DNA of 64,000 nucleotides from NCBI GenBank assembly GCA_965231865.1, contig CBDDOJ010000002.1, positions 868,001 through 932,000 on the forward strand. Direction: 5' to 3'. Below are positions 44,977 to 52,594 of the stretch, piece by piece. Position numbers and translations under genes: made by a program. The stretch comes from WTGA01 sp965231865. GTDB lineage: Bacteria > Pseudomonadota > Gammaproteobacteria > Arenicellales > Poriferihabitantaceae. The notes under the pieces were generated by a model, which searched no databases, had not been told where the DNA came from, and saw only the letters and a program-made list of their open reading frames with translations. The first letter of the stretch is position 1; each line of letters opens with the position of its first letter.

Positions 44977-45272
44977 CGGATGATTTTCAAAGATCGTGTG
45001 ACCCTCCGGTTCTTTTCAGGACACCATCTGGACAGGGTGTGAAGGGTTGCTCCCCATGCGGATGCCAGGCCGGCAATGCTCCACCTGAACCCTTGGTTTG
45101 CCGCATTGAAACCGGGACCGTACGGTTGCTGGCCATGTCGGAATTATAGCATGACAAAAGGGGTTGAAAATGAAGAAGCGGCTCCCCGTGAAGGGTCCCG
45201 TGTTCCACCCGGCGCGGAAGCCACCACGGCAGGGCAAGCTCCGGACCGGCCCATCCCTGCGCGGTCAGGGAA

Positions 45273-46022
45273 TCAGGGAAGAGCGGTTATTCCGCCATCC
45301 ACCACCAGTTCGGTTCCGGTAATCCAGGAGGCATGATCAGACAACAGAAACAAACAGGCATCCGACATGTCCTGCGCACTTCCCAACCGGCCCAACGGAA
45401 TGGTTGCTCCAATCTTCGACTGCAGGTCCGGTTTGTTCTGCCATCTTTGCTGCATTGGAGTCAGGGTCGGCCCGGGCAGTATTACATTCGACCTGAGGTT
45501 GTTTTCGGCAAACTGGATGGCCAGGGACTTGGACAGCCGGATCAGTGCGGCCTTGGAAGCTCCATACGCGTCCTGGGGAACCGGGTCTCCGCTTAATGCA
45601 TCAATGGACGAGAAGTGGACCATGGCACCGCCGCCGTGCTTCAGGATTTCCGGGACCACCGCTTTGGTGAGCAGAACGATGGATCTCAGGTTGATATTCA
45701 TGACCTCGTCCCAGACCTCCAGATCGATCTCCACCACCGATTTGTCCTTTCCAAACCACAATACTCCCAGGGTATTGACAAGATAGTCAATCCGTCCAAA
45801 TTCTGCCAGGGCAGCCGAAACCAGTTTATCGATGCCTGCTTTACGGGTCAGGTCGGTTTGTATATAGACCGATTTTCCGGGTCCATCCGGGACATTCTCC
45901 GGCGGTGGCTTGATATCCGCCATGCACACGTGAATGCCTTTTTGGAGGAGGTCACCAGCTATTTGCAGGCCCATACCGCCCCCTGCACCCGCAACCAGTG
46001 CGCTCTCGCCTGAGAATTTCAT
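45273..46022 (-). CDS. Short-chain dehydrogenase/reductase
   Basis: A 249-residue classical SDR. The cofactor motif GAGGGMG is at residues 12-18, the Asp in ADIKPP near 38 favours NAD(H), the catalytic Ser lies in SSIDA near 138 and Tyr-Lys in YGASKAA near 153. The C-terminal VDGG end is typical. Substrate is not evident. It is on the same strand as pyrC but about 300 bases upstream, so it is probably a separate unit. Confidence 0.92.
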   Translation of the reverse strand: MKFSGESALVAGAGGGMGLQIAGDLLQKGIHVCMADIKPPPENVPDGPGKSVYIQTDLTRKAGIDKLVSAALAEFGRIDYLVNTLGVLWFGKDKSVVEIDLEVWDEVMNINLRSIVLLTKAVVPEILKHGGGAMVHFSSIDALSGDPVPQDAYGASKAALIRLSKSLAIQFAENNLRSNVILPGPTLTPMQQRWQNKPDLQSKIGATIPLGRLGSAQDMSDACLFLLSDHASWITGTELVVDGGITALP

Positions 46023-46219
46023 ATTTGCTCCCGGTTTGGAAAGTTGATGGAAGAGTGCGAGTATACAATCTTTTCCTCAATCCGGTGCCCTGGGCGTGCC
46101 CGATTCCCAGGGGCACACGGGGAACAGCACTTCAATGGGCCGCTCATTGCCGGCAAGGAGAAAACCGTGATTTTCCTGTCCGGCCGTCTCATCAAAATGC
46201 GGCCAGCGTACCCGCCGGC

Positions 46220-46507
46220 TCACCGGGACGATTGGGCCCGCAGTCGCCTGGCCTGGGTCGGGGAGACCTCCAGGGGCCGGTAGACCTCCACACGGTCATG
46301 GGGACCCAGGACCGTGTCCCGGTCCCGCTGCACCCCGTGGATGCCCACTGCCTGTTGTCCGAGATCCAGCCCGGGATATTTCTCCAGCAGCCCGGAGGCC
46401 GAAATGGCGGCCTCAATCGTGCTGCCCACCGGGCACCGCAGCTCCACCACCTCCTGCCGGTGCGGCCAGGCCACCACCACGCTGACCGGCATCGTCTCCC
46501 GCTTCAC
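46220..46507 (-). CDS. rnfH: RnfH family ubiquitin-like protein
   Basis: A 95-residue protein of the RnfH family with a beta-grasp fold: the VVVAWPHRQEVVELRCPVGSTIEAAI start, GIHG in the middle, and HDRVEVYRPLEVSP at the end are family hallmarks. Function is unknown, though it neighbours ratA throughout gammaproteobacteria. Its GTG start overlaps the ratA stop (GTGA), implying coupling; an internal ATG at 46492 is possible. Confidence 0.88.
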   Translation of the reverse strand: MKRETMPVSVVVAWPHRQEVVELRCPVGSTIEAAISASGLLEKYPGLDLGQQAVGIHGVQRDRDTVLGPHDRVEVYRPLEVSPTQARRLRAQSSR

Positions 46508-46950
46508 CGGGGCAGACCGGTCCCGTAAACCTCGTCCGCCCGGCGGCAGAAGGCATCCACCAGGGAATTGGCAATGCCCCCGAAAACCGGCCCCACCACA
46601 CGGCCCACCACCGGGTTGGAAAAATCAAACGACAACTCCAGCTCCACCTTCGAGGACCCCGCATCCAGTGCCACGAATTCCCAGGACCCCGAGAGGTGGC
46701 TGAACGGACCCTCCACCAGGGTTATCAGCGTCTTCTCCTGCCCAATCAGCCGGTTGCGGGTGGTGAAGGCGTGATACACCCCCCTGTAGTCCAGGGTGAG
46801 CTTCGCCAGCACCTCCCCCTCCCGCCGGTCCAGTTCCTCCGAGGCCCGGCACCAGGGCAGAAAGTCCGCATACCCCGGCACATCATTGACCAGGGCAAAC
46901 ATCTCCCCGGCCCGGTGCGGAACCCACGCCGTGCGCCGGATCGTCTTCAT
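46504..46950 (-). CDS. ratA: RatA / coenzyme Q-binding START-domain protein
   Basis: A 148-residue START/SRPBCC-fold protein. The start MKTIRRTAWVPHRAGEMFALVNDVPGY with LPWC near residue 35 and the end region PVFGGIANSLVDAFCRRA match the RatA/Coq10 family. E. coli RatA was described as a ribosome-association toxin, while Coq10 relatives bind ubiquinone. The longer frame upstream runs antisense to smpB and was discarded. It is divergent from smpB and coupled to rnfH. Confidence 0.92.
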   Translation of the reverse strand: MKTIRRTAWVPHRAGEMFALVNDVPGYADFLPWCRASEELDRREGEVLAKLTLDYRGVYHAFTTRNRLIGQEKTLITLVEGPFSHLSGSWEFVALDAGSSKVELELSFDFSNPVVGRVVGPVFGGIANSLVDAFCRRADEVYGTGLPR

Positions 46951-47016
46951 GGTTTCCAGACAAATTCCATGGGGTCGATTATACTCCACGGGTCTGCCCT
47001 TCCCATCCCCCGTGTC

Positions 47017-47487
47017 ATGGCCAAGAAGAAACCCTCCCCGGACCCCCGCATCGCCGTCAACCGCCGGGCCCGGTTCGACTATGTCCTGGAACAGGAATAC
47101 GAGGCCGGACTGGTTCTTGAGGGCTGGGAGGTGCAGAGCCTGCGGCGGGGACGGGCCCAGCTCAAGGAAAGCCATGTGACCGTCATCAAGGGTGAGGTCT
47201 ACCTTGTCGGAGCCCATTTCTCCCCGTTGGTCTCCACCTCCACCCACCACACCGCCCGGCCCACGCGGCCACGGAAACTCCTGCTGAACCGCCGGGAAAT
47301 CGCCCAGCTCATCGGTGCCACGGAACGCAAGGGATATACCCTCGTGCCCCTGCACCTGTACTGGAAGCACCAGCGGGTGAAACTGTGCATCGCCCTGGCC
47401 AGGGGCAAGAAACTGTACGACAAGCGACAGACCATCAAGCAGCGGCAATGGGACCGGCAACGGCAACGGCTCCTCAAACAATCCTGA
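47017..47487 (+). CDS. smpB: SsrA-binding protein SmpB
   Basis: A 156-residue trans-translation factor. NRRARFDYVLEQEYEAGLVLEGWEVQSLR opens the OB-fold and ALARGKKLYDKRQTIKQRQWDR is the C-terminal tail that forms a helix in the mRNA channel. It delivers tmRNA to stalled ribosomes; tagged proteins go to ClpXP, encoded at 36-38 kb. The ATG at 47017 gives normal length. No tmRNA gene is visible next to it. Confidence 0.97.
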   Translation: MAKKKPSPDPRIAVNRRARFDYVLEQEYEAGLVLEGWEVQSLRRGRAQLKESHVTVIKGEVYLVGAHFSPLVSTSTHHTARPTRPRKLLLNRREIAQLIGATERKGYTLVPLHLYWKHQRVKLCIALARGKKLYDKRQTIKQRQWDRQRQRLLKQS

Positions 47488-47559
47488 GCAGACACCGGGG
47501 TCCGGGAATGGCCTGCAGCTTTCCGCGACCCGGGTAAAAAAGTGGGTTGCAATCAGGGA

Positions 47560-47690
47560 CTACAGGGAATCGAACCCGATCATCTCCGGGATGCTCAACG
47601 TGATGGTTTCCGTTGTCATGCATCTCCCTCAATGAAAAAGAGGACATTTTAATATTGCTAAAAGAGGACATTACTACTTTGCGTTAACAA
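47560..47690 (-). mobile_element. Possible solo end of a degraded insertion sequence
   Basis: Read on the minus strand, TTGTTAACGCAAAGTAGT is followed by two copies of AATGTCCTCTT 24 bases apart (47638-47648 and 47662-47672), then GAGGGAG and an ATG at 47619 opening a 19-codon frame (MTTETITLSIPEM...) that ends at 47560. Repeated short motifs just inside an end, then a ribosome site and a transposase start, is the layout of several IS families. The rest of the element is missing. Family assignment is a guess. Confidence 0.4.
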
Positions 47691-47705
47691 CAGTTCGTTG
47701 GAAAA

Positions 47706-47734
47706 TTGACAAAAACCAATGGTTGCTATATACA
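47706..47734 (+). promoter_or_regulatory. Sigma-70 type promoter of proX
   Basis: A consensus -35 TTGACA at 47706-47711 and a TATACA -10 at 47729-47734 are separated by 17 bases. It is followed by the leader of the betaine-transport operon. Osmotic regulation would be expected but no specific site is recognised. Confidence 0.62.
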
Positions 47735-47900
47735 AGTGCCCTCTGCTTCGGTTACCGCACACGTTTCGTGTGTGTCAGTTGTCCGCTACGGGTGGCTTTC
47801 GCAGTTGTGGAGGCACTCAACTGGCCGGTTCATTCGTTTCAAGAATATCAGGGTTACGCGAGTCTTATACAAAATCATTTAAGAAAGTTCGAGGAAAAAT

Positions 47901-48866
47901 ATGAAAAAGAATTTATTTGCAGGACTATGTGCGGCATCGCTTCTCATTGCCAGTAACAGTGTGGTGGCGGGTGAAAGCGTCAAGATCGGGATGCCCGCCT
48001 GGACAGGTGCCCAGGCAATTGCCAATTTGATCAAGGTGATTGTGGTGGAAAAGATCGGTGGCCAGGCCGAGCTGGTACCCGGAACGAATGCAACCATCTT
48101 CCAGGCCATGGATCAGGGGAAGGGAGACATTGATGTACACCCGGATGTCTGGTTGCCCAACCAGGAAACCTTCACAAAGGAATATGTGGATGCAAAGGGA
48201 ACCGTCATACTCAGCAGCAATCCTTACCAGGGGAAGCAGAATTTCTGCGTCACCAAAGCGTTTTCGGAAGCCAACAATGTTACGTCCATATTTGATTTGG
48301 CACGCCCGGAAATTGCCAGGTTAATGGACAGCGACGGGAATGGAAAAGGGGAAATCTGGATTGGTGCGCCGGGCTGGGCGTCCGCCAACGTCAACGAGGT
48401 TAAAGTCCGGGATTATGGATTGATGGAGTTTATGGAGCCCATCCGGGCAGAACAAAGTGTCATGGTGGCCACCGTTGGCGACAGCGTGGCAAAGAACCAG
48501 GGGTATGCGTTTTATTGTTATGCACCCCATGCGATCTGGTTCATGCATGATATCGTTGCGTTGGAAGAACCTCCGTATGATCCCGCGAAGTACATCATGG
48601 TGCAACCGGCCGAGGATGCGGACTGGTTTGAAAAATCCACGGTGATGTCCGAGGATGCCCTGAAAAAAGTCCAGGTGGCGTATTCCAAATCCCTGGAAGA
48701 GCGCTCGCCGATTATTGCCGGTTTGCTTGCAAACATGTCACTGGATACGGATACCGTGAGCAACTTTGCGTTTGAAATTGCGGCGAATGGCCGTGATGCG
48801 GAAGAAGTGGCCAGGGAATGGGTCGCTGCAAACGGCCCGCGTGTAGACAGCTGGCTGGGAATCTGA
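47901..48866 (+). CDS. proX: Glycine betaine/proline-type ABC transporter substrate-binding protein
   Basis: A 321-residue periplasmic binding protein. The signal peptide spans residues 1-23 (NLFAGLCAASLLIASNSVVAG). The mature domain matches the OpuAC/ProX family: IGMPAWTGAQAIANLIK, the GDIDVHPDVWLPNQ ligand region near 75 and the IGAPGWASA segment near 155, with several Trp residues available for a cation-binding aromatic box. It binds quaternary amines and delivers them to ProW. A stable hairpin separates it from proV, probably raising its expression over the membrane components. Confidence 0.92.
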   Translation: MKKNLFAGLCAASLLIASNSVVAGESVKIGMPAWTGAQAIANLIKVIVVEKIGGQAELVPGTNATIFQAMDQGKGDIDVHPDVWLPNQETFTKEYVDAKGTVILSSNPYQGKQNFCVTKAFSEANNVTSIFDLARPEIARLMDSDGNGKGEIWIGAPGWASANVNEVKVRDYGLMEFMEPIRAEQSVMVATVGDSVAKNQGYAFYCYAPHAIWFMHDIVALEEPPYDPAKYIMVQPAEDADWFEKSTVMSEDALKKVQVAYSKSLEERSPIIAGLLANMSLDTDTVSNFAFEIAANGRDAEEVAREWVAANGPRVDSWLGI

Positions 48867-48880
48867 TCAGGCCGGCATGG

Positions 48881-48909
48881 GAAATGATGCCGGGCTCCGG
48901 CATCATTTC
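48881..48909 (+). promoter_or_regulatory. Perfect 13-bp stem-loop between proX and proV
   Basis: GAAATGATGCCGG, loop GCT, then CCGGCATCATTTC. No T run follows, so it is not a classical terminator. Such hairpins after a binding-protein gene commonly block 3' exonucleases and stabilise the upstream mRNA segment. Confidence 0.75.
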
Positions 48910-49000
48910 ATCCGCCTGTCCCGGTACATCCCGGCAGCCATTCCTGTGCAGTGTGCCGGATGCGGCCCCCTGATTGTCAACCAGACCGGGAAGGACGGGC

Positions 49001-50080
49001 GTGACTGATACGCGAACAAAAAGCACTGCAGAAGCCGCCATCAGCATTGATGGCGTTTGGAAAATTTTTGGCGACAACTGGAAACCGGCCCTGGAAGATG
49101 TCCAGAAAAACGGGGCATCGAAGAAACAGGTTCTGGATCAGTACAATTGTGTCATCGGTGTCGCCGATGTCAGTTTTGAGGTTGCCCGCGGCGAAATTTT
49201 CTGCGTCATGGGGCTTTCCGGCAGCGGGAAGTCCACCCTGGTGAGGCATATAAACCGGTTGCTTGAGCCATCGGCAGGCAAAATTTCAGTGGGCGGGCAG
49301 GATGTGATGCAACTGCAGGACCTCAGCCTCCGGAAATTCCGGAATGAACACATTGCCATGGTCTTTCAGAACTTCGCCCTGATGCCCCACCGTTCTGTGC
49401 TGGACAATGTTGCGTTGCCGCTGGAAATTCGCGGGGTGAACAAAAACCAACGCATGAAAGTGGCGGAACAGACCCTGGAAATGGTTGAATTGCAGGGATG
49501 GGGGAACAAGTTCGCCCATGAACTGTCCGGCGGCATGCAGCAAAGGGTTGGATTGGCCAGGGCGATCGCCGCAGACCCCGAGGTGCTGCTGATGGATGAA
49601 CCGTTCAGTGCGCTTGACCCGCTGATTCGCCGGCAGTTACAGGGCCAGTTCATGGAGTTGGCCACGGTGATGAACAAAACCACGGTATTTATCACCCATG
49701 ACCTGGATGAAGCGGTCAGAATTGGTCATCGTATTGCCATTATGCGGGACGGCCGGGTGGTTCAGATCGGGACGCCAGAGGAAATCGTGATGAATCCGGC
49801 AGATGGATATGTCGCGGATTTTGTGGCCGGCATTTCCAGGTTGAAGGTGGTCCGGGCACATGCCGTCATGCGCCCTGTTGGCGAATATGAACAGCAATTT
49901 GGCCCGCTGTCGGAAAACGGTCCCAGCTTCAACCAGGATGACAATCTCAGCGTGTTGATCCGTGCTGCAATCGATTCAAACGAGCCCATCCGGATCGTTG
50001 ACAACCACCAGGTCAGCGTGGGGGTGATTACGCGCAAGGACCTGCTTACAACCGTGATTGAGGGAACCGAAACATCATGA
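49001..50080 (+). CDS. proV: Glycine betaine/proline-type ABC transporter ATP-binding protein
   Basis: A 359-residue ATPase. The ProV-specific N-terminal extension (IDGVWKIFGDN) is followed by Walker A GLSGSGKS near 61, Q-loop FQNFALMPHR near 110, signature LSGGMQQR near 162 and Walker B VLLMDEPFSALD near 183. Two CBS-like units at the C-terminus may sense ionic strength. The GTG at 49001 is preferred because AAGGA precedes it; a TTG at 48974 is in frame. Its stop overlaps the start of proW (ATGA). Confidence 0.92.
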   Translation: MTDTRTKSTAEAAISIDGVWKIFGDNWKPALEDVQKNGASKKQVLDQYNCVIGVADVSFEVARGEIFCVMGLSGSGKSTLVRHINRLLEPSAGKISVGGQDVMQLQDLSLRKFRNEHIAMVFQNFALMPHRSVLDNVALPLEIRGVNKNQRMKVAEQTLEMVELQGWGNKFAHELSGGMQQRVGLARAIAADPEVLLMDEPFSALDPLIRRQLQGQFMELATVMNKTTVFITHDLDEAVRIGHRIAIMRDGRVVQIGTPEEIVMNPADGYVADFVAGISRLKVVRAHAVMRPVGEYEQQFGPLSENGPSFNQDDNLSVLIRAAIDSNEPIRIVDNHQVSVGVITRKDLLTTVIEGTETS

Positions 50081-51612
50081 AAAAATCAACCTTTGATCCC
50101 GGGACTGCAGACGAAGTAGAGGCTTCTGAAAGCAGAAGAGAACTGGTTGCAGAATTTGTAACCACGAACCCGGACTATTTCTGCAATCAATTCGACAAAA
50201 TAGGCAGCAAGGCAGGTTTTGTCTGGACGTTTAACGTATTCAGTGCATTGCTGGGGCCCGTGTGGTTTGGAATGCGTGGATTGTGGAATTGGGCCATGCC
50301 ATTTGCCATTCTCGAAACACTCGGGTTTATCCAGATTTTTCGGGGTCTTTGGGGAAATCTTGCAGCACAAGCCCAGGCACGCATTGAAAGCGTACAGGGC
50401 ACGCTGGATTTCCGGCGTCAGCAGTTGGAAGCCGCGATTGAAAATAACGCCGACAATGTCGAGGTGTTCAGACGGGCGATCGAATCCCTGGAGGTTGGCA
50501 TTGGAGAGATCAGGCAGGAGATTGTTGAAATCGAAACCGGTGCGATCTATGTCGCCGGGGCGGGTTTGGCCCTGTTATTGATCACCAAAATAATCGAGGG
50601 CCTGATCGCCAACCAGGTGCTGGAGCGGCGTTTCTCCGACTGGCTGTCTGATCGCACCATCCTGTCGGGGGTCACGTCGGTGAGAATGGTGGCCAGCGCC
50701 CTGTTTTTCCTGGTTGTGGTCGCGGCATGTATTGTCCATTACAGTTTTCCGGGTTGGGTCGGGTTGCTTGCCGAGTTTCCCACCGACCCGGATATCCGCG
50801 TATCCGCCATTAATGGCGTCAAGGAGTTCTTTGCGTTCATTATCCTCAAGGGGGAATGGTTTTTTGATTTCATTACACTGGGAATCCGCTCCATTCTGGA
50901 CGCCCTGGAGGTGGTATTCGTCGATACGCCCTGGATCGTCATTGCGAGTTTCATTATCCTGTTGACATGGTTGTCGGCAGGGCCGAGAGCGGCAATCTGG
51001 TCCGCTGCCTTTCTCGCTTACATGGGGGTCCTGGGGTTTTGGGAAAAAGCCATGACCACGCTGGCACTGTTGGGAACGGCTGCATTGATCAGTATCGCCC
51101 TGGGAATTCCCCTGGGTATGGTCTGTGCGCGCCGGCCGCGCCTGTACTCGGTCATCCGACCCATCATGGATTTCATGCAGACCATGCCTGCCTTTGTATT
51201 CATGATCCCGGTGATCGCATTTTTTGGTACCGGGAAACCCGCAGCCATCGTCACCACAATGATTTTCGGTGGGACCCCGGTGGTAAGATTGACCGTTCTG
51301 GGTTTGAGAGGGGTGCCGGAATCCATCCGGGAAGCGGCGATATCCTATGGCGCGTCAAAATGGTATCTGCTCAGAAAAGTGGATCTTCCCCTGGCTTCTC
51401 CATCCATTCTGGCCGGAGTCAATCAAACCATCATGCTGAGCCTGGCCATGGTGGTGGTGGCTTCACTGATCGGAGCCAAGGGACTGGGAGAAGATGTGCT
51501 TGAAGCCCTGCAATACGCTTCAGTGGGGCAGGGAATACTGGCGGGTTTTTCCATATTGTTTTGTGCAATGATCCTGGACCGTATTGTCCAGGGAAAACGC
51601 AAGGGCCAGTAA
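50077..51612 (+). CDS. proW: Glycine betaine/proline-type ABC transporter permease with long N-terminal extension
   Basis: A 511-residue inner-membrane permease. The C-terminal 270 residues form the usual ProW core with about six membrane segments and the EAA loop (SIREAAISYGAS near 415). The first 240 residues are an extension: a membrane-embedded Trp-rich region at about 45-90, a predicted coiled coil at about 100-165 rich in Gln, Glu and Arg, and two more membrane segments. E. coli ProW also has an N-terminal extension but much shorter. The start overlaps the proV stop by 4 bases. The extension may sense membrane tension or ionic strength, which is inference. Confidence 0.9.
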   Translation: MKKSTFDPGTADEVEASESRRELVAEFVTTNPDYFCNQFDKIGSKAGFVWTFNVFSALLGPVWFGMRGLWNWAMPFAILETLGFIQIFRGLWGNLAAQAQARIESVQGTLDFRRQQLEAAIENNADNVEVFRRAIESLEVGIGEIRQEIVEIETGAIYVAGAGLALLLITKIIEGLIANQVLERRFSDWLSDRTILSGVTSVRMVASALFFLVVVAACIVHYSFPGWVGLLAEFPTDPDIRVSAINGVKEFFAFIILKGEWFFDFITLGIRSILDALEVVFVDTPWIVIASFIILLTWLSAGPRAAIWSAAFLAYMGVLGFWEKAMTTLALLGTAALISIALGIPLGMVCARRPRLYSVIRPIMDFMQTMPAFVFMIPVIAFFGTGKPAAIVTTMIFGGTPVVRLTVLGLRGVPESIREAAISYGASKWYLLRKVDLPLASPSILAGVNQTIMLSLAMVVVASLIGAKGLGEDVLEALQYASVGQGILAGFSILFCAMILDRIVQGKRKGQ

Positions 51613-51649
51613 TTTCCAGGCGGGCGGTTCCGGGGCAATCGGTTTTCCC

Positions 51650-52432
51650 GTGCACTTCCAGTACATCCGTCGTGGAAAAGGTCCTGTGCTCGTCCTGCAG
51701 CACGGGTTTCTGAGTGGTTCGGCGTACTGGCAAAAACAAATCGATTTCTTTTCCCGGCACTTTGAAGTCATTGCTCCGACCCTGCCTGGATTCGGGGATC
51801 ATTCACCTGGGGGGACGGCTGAGGGCCAGGGCCCGGAGCAGGCGATCAATACGATTTCCGGTTATGTTCAGTACCTGATTGCGTTGCTGGACCAGGCAAA
51901 CGTACCGCATTTTCATCTCCTCGGCCATTCCATGGGAGGGATGATTGCACAGGAAACCGCCCTTGAATTTGGCCACAGGGTCGATAAACTGGTGTTGTAT
52001 GGCACGGGTCCGGACGGTGCATTGCCAGGACGATTCGAGCCCGTCGCCGCCAGCCGCCAGCGGGTCATCCGTGATGGCCCCGAGAGTACCATTGCCCGAA
52101 CGGTGGCCAGTTGGTTTGTATCGGGGGCCCGGGACCCCGCCTATCCGGACTGCATTGAACTGGCATCGGCGGCGTCCGTACCGGCGATACTGGGTGGCTA
52201 CGATGCCATGGCGACGTGGAGTTGTGTCGATCGACTGCCCCGGATTGACAATCCGACCATGGTGATCTGGGGAACCCGGGACAGGAGTTACCATCGAAAC
52301 CAGGTAGACCAGCTGGTCCATGGCATCCCCAAAGCTGAACTGAAAGTGATCGGGAATTGCGCTCACAATGTACATCTTGAGAAACCGGACCGGTTCAATC
52401 AACAGGTTTTTGCATTTCTGGGCAGTCACTGA
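51650..52432 (+). CDS. Alpha/beta hydrolase
   Basis: A 260-residue hydrolase. The oxyanion-hole motif LQHGFLSG is near residue 17, the nucleophile elbow GHSMGG near 92 places the catalytic Ser, and the His is in NCAHNVHLEKP near 240; the acidic residue is probably in WGTRDRSY near 208. Substrate is unknown; esters, lactones or C-C bonds are possible. A GTG start at 51650 fits the fold best; a TTG at 51584 would overlap proW by 29 bases. It follows proW with 37 bases and is probably part of the transporter operon. Confidence 0.85.
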   Translation: MHFQYIRRGKGPVLVLQHGFLSGSAYWQKQIDFFSRHFEVIAPTLPGFGDHSPGGTAEGQGPEQAINTISGYVQYLIALLDQANVPHFHLLGHSMGGMIAQETALEFGHRVDKLVLYGTGPDGALPGRFEPVAASRQRVIRDGPESTIARTVASWFVSGARDPAYPDCIELASAASVPAILGGYDAMATWSCVDRLPRIDNPTMVIWGTRDRSYHRNQVDQLVHGIPKAELKVIGNCAHNVHLEKPDRFNQQVFAFLGSH

Positions 52433-52594
52433 GGCCGGACCGGGAAAACACCGGGGCTGCCGTGACAGTTGGTCCGGGAGCCGGGCCAGTGACCCCGGTG
52501 CCGGGGATTGCCCCCGGCGGATGGTCATGTTTGGCAGCCTGACCTTGAAATATTCTAGAATCAGTGTCCTTTTATCACGGTTGCATTGAACCCA

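Larger units (their letters stand above)
47488..47900 (+). other. Region between smpB and proX: IS remnant plus proX promoter and leader
   Basis: The 413 bases hold a fragment of an insertion sequence end (about 47560-47690), the proX promoter (47706-47734) and a 165-base leader with a perfect CACACG-TTT-CGTGTG hairpin near 47758-47772. No complete gene is present. Confidence 0.5.

Noticed and set aside
46951..47481. Possible N-terminal extension of ratA
   Set aside because: It would be fully antisense to smpB; ATG 46950 gives the normal family start.
47488..47900. tmRNA gene next to smpB
   Set aside because: I looked for a tRNA-Ala-like acceptor pair and a tag reading frame and found neither.
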